In this document: piece by piece, positions 6,522 to 14,230 of the stretch
How positions within the stretch are numbered: position 1 is the first letter of the stretch
Layout: each line of letters opens with the position of its first letter
Assembly: GCA_050011895.1 (NCBI GenBank)
Contig: JBEKIF010000067.1
Coordinates: 1 to 20,328, forward strand
DNA length: 20,328 nt
Origin: DATBGO01 sp050011895
GTDB lineage: Bacteria; Actinomycetota; Actinomycetes; Streptosporangiales; Streptosporangiaceae
Direction: 5' to 3'
Translations under genes and position numbers: made by a program
The notes under the pieces: model-generated
The model's input: only the letters and a program-made list of their open reading frames with translations
Databases searched by the model: none
Told to the model about the DNA's origin: nothing

Positions 6522-8096
6522 TCACGTACCTGCGGCGATGTCCTTGTGCTCTTCCCTGAGCTGCCGCTTGAGGATCTTGCCACTGGGGTTTCTCGGCAGG
6601 GCGTCAACGATGACGACGCGCTTGGGCGTCTTGTATCCCGCAAGCAGCTCGCGGGTGTGCCTGATCACCGCTTCCCCGGTGAGCGAGGCACCTGGCTTCG
6701 GGACGACCGCTGCTACTACCGCCTCGACCCACCGCGGGTGGGCTATGCCGAAGACGGCAGCTTCGGCTACGCCGTCAAGCTGATAGATGGCCTCCTCAAC
6801 CTCGCGGCTGGCCACGTTCTCCCCACCGGTCTTGATCATGTCCTTCTTCCGGTCGACGACGGTGAGGTAGCCGTCCTCGCTCATGACGCCCAGGTCGCCG
6901 GAGTGGAACCAGCCGTTGCGGAAGGACCGCGCGGTCATCGCCGGATCCTTGTAATAGCCGAGCGTGGCGTGCGGACTGCGGTGGACGATCTCGCCGACTG
7001 TGCCCGGCGGCACGACTAGATCGTCGTCGTCCACCAATCTGGTTTCCACGTTGAGCGCGGCCCGGCCAGCTGAGCCAGCCCGGCTGACCTGCTCATCCGG
7101 CCCGAGGATCGTCGCGAGCGGGGCCATCTCCGTCTGGCCGTAGAAGTTCCACAGGCTGATGCCGGGAAGCCGCTGCTGCAGCTCACGCAGAACCTCGACC
7201 GGCATCGCCGATGCGCCGTAGTAGCCCTTGCGCAGCGAGCTGAGGTCAGCCCGGCCGAACTCCGGTGACCGCAGAAGGCTGATCCACACCGTCGGCGGAC
7301 AGAACAGCTTCGTCGCCCGCTGCGACTCGATCGTCGTCAGGATCGCCGACGGGTCGGGCGCCGGCAGCACGATGCTGGTGGCACCGAGGTACATATCCGG
7401 GCCGAGAAAACAGTCCAGCTGCGCGCAGTGGTACAGCGGCATGGCGTGCACCTCCACGTCATCGCCCGCCATCCCGCCGTCAATGATGCAGGAAACGTAC
7501 TGCCACATCAGCGAGCGGCTCGACAGCATCGCGGCCTTGGGCCGGGACTCGGTGCCGGAGGTGTACATCAGCCGCAGCGGGTCGTCGTCGGCTATGTCGA
7601 CCTCCGGCGGCGTGCCCGCACGGTCGATCCATTGCTGGACGTCTGCCCACCCGGGCGGCCCGTCGCCCCCGCTCAGCCGGATCACCGCGCGCGCCGGGAT
7701 GTCGAGCCCGGCTACCTCGATCGCCTGAACAGCAGTGGCAGCCAACCCGTCCTCGGCAACGAACGCCGTCGCGTCGCTGTGGCTGAGGATGTAGCCAACC
7801 TCCCCGGGACCGAGCATGAAATTGACCGGCACCAGGATCACGCCAAGCCGGGCAGTCGCGAACGACAGGACAGCGAACTCCCAGCAGTTGTGGGACAGTA
7901 GCGCCAGCCGGTCGCCCTTCCTCAGGCCCTCGGCCGCCAGGGCAGCCGCCGTCCGCGACACCGCCGCCTCCAGCTCCGCGAACGTCAGCCGGGTAACGCC
8001 AGAGACGATGGCGAGCTTGCCAGGGACCCGGGAGGCGGTGCGATGCAGCATGTCGGCGATGCCCTGCCGCCGGGCCAGCCGGAGTTCACTTGCCAT
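6522..8096 (-). CDS. FadD-like acyl-CoA ligase (AMP-forming)
   Basis: A 524-residue ANL-superfamily enzyme that activates a carboxylic acid with ATP to an acyl-adenylate and transfers it to CoA. Core motifs, in order: P-loop MYTSGTESRPKAAML (177-191), YHCAQLD (222-228), NFYGQTEM (317-324), GWFHSGDLG (395-403), hinge DRKKDMIKTGGENV (415-428) and NPSGKILK (503-510), whose Lys507 is the catalytic A10 lysine. The P-loop departs from the usual TSGTTGxPKG (ESR, and Ala in place of the last Gly). The chosen ATG has a clear GAGGAGAG-type ribosome site; a frame-open extension of 13 codons lacks one. The substrate is probably a medium/long-chain or other hydrophobic acid, but this cannot be read from sequence. 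It starts 78 bases after the amidase gene on the same strand, so read-through is possible, without an obvious functional link. Confidence 0.95.
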   Translation of the reverse strand: MASELRLARRQGIADMLHRTASRVPGKLAIVSGVTRLTFAELEAAVSRTAAALAAEGLRKGDRLALLSHNCWEFAVLSFATARLGVILVPVNFMLGPGEVGYILSHSDATAFVAEDGLAATAVQAIEVAGLDIPARAVIRLSGGDGPPGWADVQQWIDRAGTPPEVDIADDDPLRLMYTSGTESRPKAAMLSSRSLMWQYVSCIIDGGMAGDDVEVHAMPLYHCAQLDCFLGPDMYLGATSIVLPAPDPSAILTTIESQRATKLFCPPTVWISLLRSPEFGRADLSSLRKGYYGASAMPVEVLRELQQRLPGISLWNFYGQTEMAPLATILGPDEQVSRAGSAGRAALNVETRLVDDDDLVVPPGTVGEIVHRSPHATLGYYKDPAMTARSFRNGWFHSGDLGVMSEDGYLTVVDRKKDMIKTGGENVASREVEEAIYQLDGVAEAAVFGIAHPRWVEAVVAAVVPKPGASLTGEAVIRHTRELLAGYKTPKRVVIVDALPRNPSGKILKRQLREEHKDIAAGT

Positions 8097-8100
8097 CCCG

Positions 8101-8107
8101 CTCTCCT
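8101..8107 (-). promoter_or_regulatory. Ribosome binding site fixing the acyl-CoA ligase start
   Basis: Read on the - strand, GGAGAG (within GAGGAGAG) lies four to five bases before the ATG at 8096. This supports that start over the in-frame ATG at 8135. Confidence 0.65.
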
Positions 8108-8174
8108 CACCGGCTGCCACGCTACCGCAGAACATGGCGCCGGTTTCGGGCAGTCAGCCTGACGCGGGCTGCCG

Positions 8175-9044
8175 TTACTTTCTCAGGAACCGGATGATCG
8201 CCTCCTCCAGGGCCATGGCTATCCGCTGCTGGAAGCCGGCCGAGGTTAGCAGGGCGGCATCGGCCGGGTTTCGCATGTTGCCGCATTCGATGAGCACGTC
8301 GGGGACGCTGGTGAGGTTGAGCCCGGCAAGGTTGTCGCGGTGAGTGATGCCGTCCACCCCGTCGTACGTGCTGACCGGCATGGTCGTGTATTCCAGGACC
8401 GCCGCGCGGACATCGCGGCCGAACCGCGCCGATGACGTGATCACCTTGTCGTTCGGCCCGTCAGCGACCGGCTCGAGGACGGCGAAGCCGCGTCCCGATG
8501 CGGGCGCGCCGTCGGCGTGAATGGCGATCGCCACGTCGGCGTGACTGCGGCTGATGATCTGGGCCCGGCGGGTCACGCACGGCCCGACGCCGTTGTTGCT
8601 GGTCCGCGTCATCACCACCCGCGCACCGGCACGCCGGAGATCATCGCCCAGGAACGTCGCGACATCGAAGTTGAACCGGGCCTCGGTGTAGCCGCTGTCG
8701 GTCTCCGTGCCTGTGGTGTTGCAGGTCTCCCATTCGCGGCCGTTCCAGATCAGCCGGCCGATGTAAGACGGATCATCAAAGTTCCCGCCGTTGTGACCTG
8801 GGTCGATTCCCACGATCATCCCCGCCAGCGCCCCCCGGGTGCTCGCAGTGGCCCGGTCCGGTGCTGTGGCCCGGTCCGGTGCTGATGCCGGATGCCGGGC
8901 CGAGGCTGCCGGGGGCTCGCCTCCGGCCGACGGTCCCGGCGGCCCGGAACTGACGGCACACGCGGCCGTCATCAGCCCCACCGCAGTCGTCGCCAGCACC
9001 AGGCTAATGCCCCGATTCGCTGGTGAACGATGATGATCACTCAC
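8175..9044 (-). CDS. N-acetylmuramoyl-L-alanine amidase (Amidase_3, Ami1/Rv3717-like), secreted
   Basis: A 289-residue zinc amidase that cleaves the bond between MurNAc and the stem peptide L-Ala of peptidoglycan. The GTG at 9044 is chosen because GGGAGA lies just upstream and the next residues form an export signal (ISLVLATTAVGLMTAACAV). The TAAC could be a weak lipobox at Cys29, though the -3 position is not typical. A Pro/Ala-rich linker (about 32-72) precedes the catalytic domain. Metal ligands are visible as His84 (GIDPGHNG), Glu121 (GYTEARF) and His176 (AIHADGA), and the catalytic Glu is 253 (LIECGNMRNPAD). The insert with Cys108 and Cys156 and the motif GPCVTRRAQI match mycobacterial Ami1. 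It acts outside the membrane in wall remodelling or division. It probably shares a transcript with the downstream acyl-CoA ligase. Confidence 0.93.
   Translation of the reverse strand: MSDHHRSPANRGISLVLATTAVGLMTAACAVSSGPPGPSAGGEPPAASARHPASAPDRATAPDRATASTRGALAGMIVGIDPGHNGGNFDDPSYIGRLIWNGREWETCNTTGTETDSGYTEARFNFDVATFLGDDLRRAGARVVMTRTSNNGVGPCVTRRAQIISRSHADVAIAIHADGAPASGRGFAVLEPVADGPNDKVITSSARFGRDVRAAVLEYTTMPVSTYDGVDGITHRDNLAGLNLTSVPDVLIECGNMRNPADAALLTSAGFQQRIAMALEEAIIRFLRK
8848..8883. repeat. 18-bp perfect tandem duplication in the amidase linker
   Basis: Two exact copies of an 18-base unit, GTGGCCCGGTCCGGTGCT as read on the + strand, stand head to tail. On the coding strand they give the hexapeptide repeat APDRAT twice, in the flexible linker between export signal and catalytic domain. 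It looks like slippage-driven linker length variation. Confidence 0.9.
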
Positions 9045-9196
9045 TGCTCTCCCGCTAGGCTCGGTGGCGGCAACGGCGCACTCTCGTAGCCGGGACCGGT
9101 TCCTGAAGAACCGGCCAGTGACCACTGCCGGCCATCGACGATACGGCTTGTGCGGTGGCAGCGGTGCCGGAAGGTCACGGACGGTCTGCGGGGTAA

Positions 9197-9240
9197 CGGC
9201 CGCGGGCGGGCGGGGCTTGATCCCCGCCCGCCCGCGGCCG
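9197..9240 (-). terminator. Very strong terminator-like stem, 19 bp perfect
   Basis: CGGCCGCGGGCGGGCGGGG (9197-9215), a six-base loop CTTGAT, then its exact complement (9222-9240). It begins 12 bases after the stop of the eqolisin gene and lies between it and the amidase gene on the same strand. There is no T-tract, as is usual for actinomycete hairpin terminators. It should separate the transcripts of the two genes. Confidence 0.85.
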
Positions 9241-9251
9241 ACCACTCTTGC

Positions 9252-10109
9252 TCAGTAGCTGTTGTCCCACGTGTCGGTGAAGCCGGTGCCAGCCGAGTTG
9301 AGCGCGCCGGGCGTCGCGAGTGCGTAGGTGTCACTCTCCATGGTGATCTCGTCGTCAGGAAACGTCTTGATGGTGCCCGTCTTGGTACCCGAGGTCACCG
9401 ACGCCGACGATACCGCCCACGTCTTGAAGTCCGCCAGCGGGTATTCACCGCGCGAGCCGCCGGGAGCCTCGCCGATCCATTCGGCGCTCGAGTCGATACA
9501 CGCTGATGCCGAGCAGGTCTGCGTGGTGCTGACGTTGTTGCCGCTGGTGGTCGAGTCGGTGACCTTGAGCGCGTAGCGCGTGCCGGTCTTGACCACCGAT
9601 GCGGCGATCTTGTCGCCGGGCTTCACGGTGCCGCCGACGACCTGGATGTTGTTGGTGGGATACATCTCCCACCACGTGTAGTAGTACGCCTTGCCCTCAT
9701 AGCACTGCGCGAGCGTGCCGTCCTGCTCGACCTTAGAGCTTGTGAGGCCATCGATACCGACCCAGAAGGCCGCGAGCTGGTCTTCCTTGGTTGGGCAGGT
9801 GACGGCGGGTTCAGTCCAGCCGGCGCTGACTTTGCTGTAGGCGTTACCCTTCGAGTCGTCGTTGGCGTAGCCAGACCAGTTCCCCGACAGTAACCTTGTC
9901 GGCCCTTGGACGCTGGCCCGCGTGCCGGGGACCGGCTGATTCGTTGCGGGCGGGTTGGCGGTGACGTAGCGCAGCGCGGCCCTTGCGGCCGCCGCAGCTA
10001 CCGCCGCGTTGCCCGGGCGGGTGCTGGCGGTCGCCGCGGAAGTCGCACCTAATGCCGCGATGCTCGCAGCAGCCGCGGTGGCCGCTACGAGGCAGGTCAG
10101 TCGATTCAC
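9252..10109 (-). CDS. Secreted G1-family (eqolisin) glutamic endopeptidase
   Basis: A 285-residue preproprotein. A signal peptide (LVAATAAAASIAALGATSAATA, to about residue 28) is followed by a pro-region with an Ala-rich helix (AAVAAAAARAALRYVTANPP) and the catalytic domain from about residue 73. That domain shows the eqolisin pattern: SGNWSGYAND (75-84), AFWVGIDGLTSSKVEQDGT (114-132), YYTWWEMYP (143-151), and SAEWIGEAPGG (208-218). The catalytic pair of the family, Gln and Glu, corresponds to Gln129 and Glu210. Cys105/135 and Cys199/204 can form disulfides. G1 peptidases are acid-active and pepstatin-insensitive, so the enzyme likely digests protein outside the cell at low pH. The GTG start is supported by GGAGGGG upstream; the longer open frame adds an Arg-rich tail before the signal peptide and is rejected. 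It diverges from glgB. Confidence 0.94.
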   Translation of the reverse strand: MNRLTCLVAATAAAASIAALGATSAATASTRPGNAAVAAAAARAALRYVTANPPATNQPVPGTRASVQGPTRLLSGNWSGYANDDSKGNAYSKVSAGWTEPAVTCPTKEDQLAAFWVGIDGLTSSKVEQDGTLAQCYEGKAYYYTWWEMYPTNNIQVVGGTVKPGDKIAASVVKTGTRYALKVTDSTTSGNNVSTTQTCSASACIDSSAEWIGEAPGGSRGEYPLADFKTWAVSSASVTSGTKTGTIKTFPDDEITMESDTYALATPGALNSAGTGFTDTWDNSY

Positions 10110-10116
10110 GTATCTA

Positions 10117-10123
10117 CCCCTCC
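10117..10123 (-). promoter_or_regulatory. Ribosome binding site for the eqolisin gene
   Basis: GGAGGGG on the - strand, seven bases before the GTG at 10109. It decides the start in favour of the form that begins directly with the signal peptide. Confidence 0.7.
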
Positions 10124-10597
10124 ATCGGAACGGATTATCCAAGCCTGGAGCCCATGCAGCCGGACGACAGAAGATCTCCCTTCGCCGTCGTCTGGCGGAT
10201 GGCCCCGCGACCGAGGCGGCGGCAACCGCGTGAGATTCCCGCGCCGCGCGCGCCATCCCCGGGACCCTACAGTGACGCGCAGGTCACCGCACGGATTGCG
10301 CCAGTTGACTCAGGCCCCCGGTGCGGAGTGCCGTCCGCACGCGGCCGGCCCGCAGGCCAGCAAGCTGGCAGTAGGAGCGGCCCGCGGGCTCTTCACTCAG
10401 GCACGGGGTGGAACACTATGCCTCAAGCGGCCAGCTACCTAGTTTGCTCTAGATTGGCCTCCACAGCCTGTCTCCCAAGAGGGACGATGCGTAGCATGGG
10501 GATTATTCACGTCCTATCGGGCTATCCCGCACGTGTTACGCGAGAGGGGCGAGATGGTTGCATTTCGGGATTCAAGGGTCCGTCGCGGGCGTTGCGC
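10124..10597. other. Divergent intergenic region between eqolisin and glgB genes
   Basis: About 470 bases between divergent starts, without a supported gene; it must contain promoters for both. The part near glgB (about 10430-10530) is less GC-rich and holds TANNNT-like hexamers such as TAGATT (about 10451-10456) and TAGCAT (about 10492-10497). Neither has a convincing -35, so no promoter is assigned. GGGAGGGGGA just after this interval is the glgB ribosome site. Confidence 0.5.
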
Positions 10598-10611
10598 GGG
10601 AGGGGGAGAGC

Positions 10612-12840
10612 ATGGACTCACCGGCTCATCTTGGGCTGACGGCGGACGGCCTGGATCTTGAGCGTCTGGTATCCGGTCAGCACCACGATCCGCACAGCCT
10701 GCTTGGCGCGCACCCGGTACGGGACGACGACGGCCGCGATTGGGTGGTGATCCGCGGGTGGCGGCCCGATGCAATCGGTATGGTCATCCTCGCCGGTGAG
10801 CAGCGGATCGAAATGAGCCGGGTGCACGGCGCTGGGGTGTTCGCGGGGGTGCTGGAAGGTCCGGACCTCCCGGACTATCGTCTGGAGGCGACCTATCCAG
10901 CCGGCGTCGTGACGGCAGCCGATGATCCGTACCGGTACTGGCCCACGCTCGGGCAGCTCGACCTTCACTTGTTGGCCGAGGGTCGGCACGAGGGACTATG
11001 GCGCCATCTCGGCGCGCAGGTGCGAGTACATCAAGGGCGGTCCGGCACGTCGTTCGCGGTGTGGGCGCCCAGCGCTCAGGCGGTGCGGGTCGTCGGCGAC
11101 TTCAACGGCTGGGACGGCCGCATTCACCCGATGAGAGTGCTGGGCAGTTCCGGGGTCTGGGAGATCTTCCTGCCCGAGGTCGGCCCCGGCCAGCACTACA
11201 AGTTTGAGGTAGTGAGCCAGCACGGACACGTGAGCCTGCGGGCGGACCCGTTCGCGTTCGCCACCGAAGTGCCGCCGGCCACCGCGAGCATCGTCACCCA
11301 CAGCAGGTACGAATGGCATGACGCAGCGTGGTTCGCCGACCGGCAGGCCACCGACGTGCTGCATGCTCCTGTGTCGATCTACGAATGTCACCTGGGCTCG
11401 TGGCGGCTGACCCAGGACGCCGATGGCGCGTGGCGCCCGCTGACCTACCGCGAGGCGGCCGAGGTCCTGCCTGAGTACCTCACCGACATCGGCTTCACGC
11501 ACGTCGAGTTCCTCCCGATCGCGGAGCACCCGTTCTCCGGCTCCTGGGGTTATCAGGTGACGGGGTTTTACGCGCCGACCTCGCGGCACGGGACGCCCGA
11601 CGACTTCCGCTATCTGGTTGACCGGCTGCACCAGGCGGGCATCGGGGTGCTCGTCGACTGGGTCGCCGGGCACTTCCCCAAGGACGACTGGGCGCTGGCG
11701 CGCTTCGACGGCACGGCCCTGTACGAGCACGCCGACCCCCGCCTGGGAGAACACTCTGAATGGGGCACGCTGGTGTTCAACTACGGGCGCCACGAGGTCC
11801 GGAATTTCCTGATCGCCAACGCGCTGTTCTGGATCGAGGAATTCCACCTCGATGGCCTGCGCGTCGATGCTGTGGCCTCGATGCTTTACCTGGACTACTC
11901 GCGCCGGGAGGGCGAGTGGATCACCAACCGGTTCGGTGGCAGGGAGAACCTGGAGGCCATCGACTTCATCAAGGAAACCAACGCGGTCGTGTACCAGCAC
12001 CATCCCTCGGTCATGCTGGTTGCCGAGGAGTCCACCTCCTGGCCGGCCGTCTCCCGCCCCACCTACCTGGGCGGGCTGGGCTTCGGGTTCAAATGGAACA
12101 TGGGGTGGATGAACGACACCCTGGAGTATTTCGCCATCGATCCCGTGCATCGGCGCTACCACCATCACGAGCTCACATTCGCGCTGCTGTACGCGTTCAC
12201 CGAGAACTTCATCCTGCCGCTGAGCCACGACGAGGTATCGCACGGAAAGGGCTCGTTGCTCGCCAAGATGCCGGGGGACCGCTGGCAGCAGCTGGCGAAC
12301 CTGCGTGCCCTGCTGGCCTGGATGTGGGCGCATCCCGGCCGGCCACTGCTGTTCATGGGCGGCGAGCTCGCCCAGAACGACGAGTGGCGGCATGAGGGCA
12401 GCATCGACTGGCACCTGCTCGACTACCCGGAGCACGCCGGAGTGCAGGCGCTGGTCCGCGCGCTCAATGCGGTGTACCGGCAGGAGCCCGCACTGTGGGA
12501 GCAGGACTTCGACTGGCCGGGCTTTCGCTGGATCGACCCCAACGACTCAGATAACAGCGTGCTGTCGTTTCTCCGGTTCCCGGTGGCGGGCGGGCGCAGC
12601 ATTGCCTGCCTCGCGAATCTCACGCCGGTGCCTCGGCCTGACTACCGCGTCGGGCTTCCGCATCCGGGACGCTGGACAGAAATCCTTAATTCCGACAGCG
12701 CGAAGTTCGGGGGCAGCAACGTCCTCACCGGTACCGTCACCGCCGAGGCCACCAGCTGGAACGATCTCGACTACTCCGCGACACTCACTCTGCCGCCCCT
12801 TGCCGTTCTGTGGCTTGCCCATGAGCCCGACAGCAGCTAG
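10612..12840 (+). CDS. glgB: 1,4-alpha-glucan (glycogen) branching enzyme
   Basis: A 742-residue full-length GlgB, which cuts alpha-1,4-glucan chains and rejoins the piece by an alpha-1,6 bond in cytoplasmic glycogen synthesis. The N-terminal domain (about 15-110, DPHSLLGAHP) is followed by a CBM48 (about 140-225, SFAVWAPSAQAVRVVGDFNGW). The GH13 barrel then shows EHPFSGSWGYQVTGFYAPTSR (305-325), nucleophile Asp419 in DGLRVDAVASMLYLDY, acid/base Glu472 in LVAEESTSWPAV, and Asp540 in LPLSHDEVSHGKGS. A C-terminal beta domain ends the protein. The ATG at 10612 is preceded by GGGAGGGGGA. The length and the extra N-terminal domain match actinobacterial and E. coli GlgB. No other glg or tre gene is next to it, whereas actinobacterial glgB often sits beside glgE or treS. 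Confidence 0.97.
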   Translation: MDSPAHLGLTADGLDLERLVSGQHHDPHSLLGAHPVRDDDGRDWVVIRGWRPDAIGMVILAGEQRIEMSRVHGAGVFAGVLEGPDLPDYRLEATYPAGVVTAADDPYRYWPTLGQLDLHLLAEGRHEGLWRHLGAQVRVHQGRSGTSFAVWAPSAQAVRVVGDFNGWDGRIHPMRVLGSSGVWEIFLPEVGPGQHYKFEVVSQHGHVSLRADPFAFATEVPPATASIVTHSRYEWHDAAWFADRQATDVLHAPVSIYECHLGSWRLTQDADGAWRPLTYREAAEVLPEYLTDIGFTHVEFLPIAEHPFSGSWGYQVTGFYAPTSRHGTPDDFRYLVDRLHQAGIGVLVDWVAGHFPKDDWALARFDGTALYEHADPRLGEHSEWGTLVFNYGRHEVRNFLIANALFWIEEFHLDGLRVDAVASMLYLDYSRREGEWITNRFGGRENLEAIDFIKETNAVVYQHHPSVMLVAEESTSWPAVSRPTYLGGLGFGFKWNMGWMNDTLEYFAIDPVHRRYHHHELTFALLYAFTENFILPLSHDEVSHGKGSLLAKMPGDRWQQLANLRALLAWMWAHPGRPLLFMGGELAQNDEWRHEGSIDWHLLDYPEHAGVQALVRALNAVYRQEPALWEQDFDWPGFRWIDPNDSDNSVLSFLRFPVAGGRSIACLANLTPVPRPDYRVGLPHPGRWTEILNSDSAKFGGSNVLTGTVTAEATSWNDLDYSATLTLPPLAVLWLAHEPDSS

Positions 12841-12987
12841 TCCGCTGTGCCAGGCACCGCGATATCGGGCTGATGGGATCCGGGATGCAAGGCGCATGTA
12901 GAGGGCGCATTGCCGGGGGCTGAGGGTGGGCGACGACCACGGGTCCGGGTCCGTCGCCGCCCACATGCAGTTACTTGCTCAGCCCCG

Positions 12988-13013
12988 CCTGGCCGTCCTG
13001 TGACGGCCCGGCT
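12988..13013. terminator. Hairpin between convergent glgB and LysM genes
   Basis: GGCCGTC-CTGT-GACGGCC (12992-13009), extended by GCC/GGC outside one mismatch, starts about ten bases past the stop of the - strand gene. A second imperfect inverted repeat (GTGGGCGACG and CGTCGCCGCCCAC, about 12926-12963) lies closer to glgB. Together they could terminate both converging transcripts. Confidence 0.55.
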
Positions 13014-13022
13014 TGCTGGGCA

Positions 13023-13643
13023 TCAGCAGCCGTCATACGGCGCCCACGGCGAGGTCCCATCCTCGGCGTAGGCCGTGGCGAATACCTGGTTCTGCTCGGC
13101 AGCGGACGCATGCCCGAAATCAGCCGCGTTACCCCCGGCACCGGTCCAGGCCGAGTAACTGAACTGGTAGAGGCCGTAGTGGCCGCTTCCGTTCATGACC
13201 TGGGCATCGCCACCGCTCTCTCTGGAGATGACGCACTGCTGGAAGGAGCCCGCCGGTGCGGTGGCCTGCGCTGAGGTGGTCTGCGCTGAGGGGGCCTGCG
13301 CTGAGGGGGCCTGCGCTGAGGCGGCCTGCGTAGCCACCGGCTCCGTGGTCGCAGCTGCCGCGGAAACGGGCACCAACACGACCGCAGCTGCCCGGTAGGA
13401 GGCGGCCAGATGGGCTGCTGACGCCGCAGTGGGTATGCGAAGGCGCTCCCCGACGGTTATCAGGTTGGGGTTTCCCCCGATGACTTTCCGGTTGGCTTCG
13501 TACAGCCCGGGCCATTCAATGTGGTACCTGGCGGCGATTCCGCTGACGGAATCACCTCGGCGCACGACAACATCCGCCGTGGGCCTGGCGGCTGCTTCGC
13601 GGTGCATCTCCACCGCTGTGACAACTGCTGCCTGGTGGATCAT
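13023..13643 (-). CDS. LysM plus transglycosylase-like (Rpf/SLT-type) cell-wall protein
   Basis: A 206-residue protein. Residues 24-71 are a LysM peptidoglycan-binding module (VVVRRGDSVSGIAARYHI to ITVGERLRIP). Residues 76-98 are hydrophobic and Ala-rich (YRAAAVVLVPVSAAAA), followed by a Ser/Ala/Gln/Pro repeat linker. Residues 133-206 are a small lysozyme-like domain, FQQCVISRESGGDAQV, YGLYQFSYSAW, ending SPWAPYDGC. Glu142 in SRESGG matches the catalytic Glu of resuscitation-promoting-factor and SLT domains, and Cys137 could pair with Cys206. Oddities: LysM comes first, and no normal signal peptide precedes it. An in-frame TGA lies just upstream of the ATG, and the ATG has GAGAGG seven bases before it, so the start is firm. 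The only export-like segment sits after LysM. It probably cleaves or binds peptidoglycan if it is exported. Confidence 0.87.
   Translation of the reverse strand: MIHQAAVVTAVEMHREAAARPTADVVVRRGDSVSGIAARYHIEWPGLYEANRKVIGGNPNLITVGERLRIPTAASAAHLAASYRAAAVVLVPVSAAAATTEPVATQAASAQAPSAQAPSAQTTSAQATAPAGSFQQCVISRESGGDAQVMNGSGHYGLYQFSYSAWTGAGGNAADFGHASAAEQNQVFATAYAEDGTSPWAPYDGC
13264..13330. repeat. 15-bp tandem repeats coding for SAQAP-type linker
   Basis: About four and a half copies of a 15-base unit, GCCTGCGCTGAGGGG with one or two changes per copy (starts at 13264, 13279, 13294, 13309, 13324). They encode pentapeptides of the form SAQAP/SAQTT/SAQAT between the LysM half and the transglycosylase half. 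Confidence 0.88.
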
Positions 13644-13747
13644 GGATCATCCTCTCATCGCCGAGAGCAGGATCCGCATCCGTCACGGTGCAGCCAGGGT
13701 TAGGGGTCTGCCATCCGGCCCTCATTTCGTTTCGCTCATCCGGTGTA

Positions 13748-13776
13748 AACCTACCCACGCCCGCCGTTAACCCCAA
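13748..13776 (-). promoter_or_regulatory. Candidate promoter of the LysM/transglycosylase gene
   Basis: On the - strand, TTGGGG (13776-13771) and TAGGTT (13753-13748) are separated by 17 bases in a locally AT-richer stretch. This would give a 5' leader of about 100 bases. The -35 matches TTGAC only partly. Confidence 0.35.
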
Positions 13777-14230
13777 ATTTGCTTGATTATTTTCCGAGAT
13801 TTGCCCCTATCGGGCCCGGTCATTCCCGTCGGTCGCTTTTCAGGCGCGGGGAGACGCTCGCGCAGCGCGGAGCTGCCTCTAACGTGGGCGGATACCAGGA
13901 ATTCCCGGCGCGTCCATAATTCCTAGCTGGCTGCCCGATGTCTCAAAAAGTGATCCTCGTCATAGCGGTGCTCATTTCACGCCACCAGGCCCGGCGAGCG
14001 GCTCGCGCCGCGGTCAGCTCAGTCACGCCAGGCCACCCAGGCCCCTCATGCCCCCTGGTTCCCAGAATCGCCAGCGTGCCCAGGGGCCCCACGTTCCCCA
14101 GACGCCAAGGCGACATGAAGGCCCCGAGGATGCCGTAATCAGTGTCGCGGGACACCCGTAGCGCTGCACTGATGCCTGGCTCGGTGACCGGCTTTGCGGT
14201 AGCTGCCATCCCGGTACCGGGCTGCCATGT
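13777..14230. other. Interval without a confident gene
   Basis: The left part (13777-13840) is unusually AT-rich for this window and probably belongs to promoter DNA. A - strand frame from ATG 14209 to 13943 (88 codons) begins 22 bases after the PPOX gene and could be a small coupled gene. It has no ribosome site, resembles nothing I recognise and is overlapped by other open frames, so it is not called. Confidence 0.4.

Noticed and set aside
9252..10256. A longer eqolisin start at 10256, with a TAGGGT seven bases upstream that could make it leaderless
   Set aside because: The extension is Arg-rich and would bury the signal peptide; GGAGGGG before the GTG at 10109 explains the start better.
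13644..13900. A c-di-AMP (ydaO) riboswitch upstream of the LysM/transglycosylase gene, as often seen before Rpf-like genes
   Set aside because: The leader read on the - strand does not show the conserved ydaO core motifs; only short unrelated G-rich runs were seen.
13943..14209. 88-codon - strand frame just after the PPOX gene
   Set aside because: No ribosome site, no recognisable family, and overlapping open frames on both strands.
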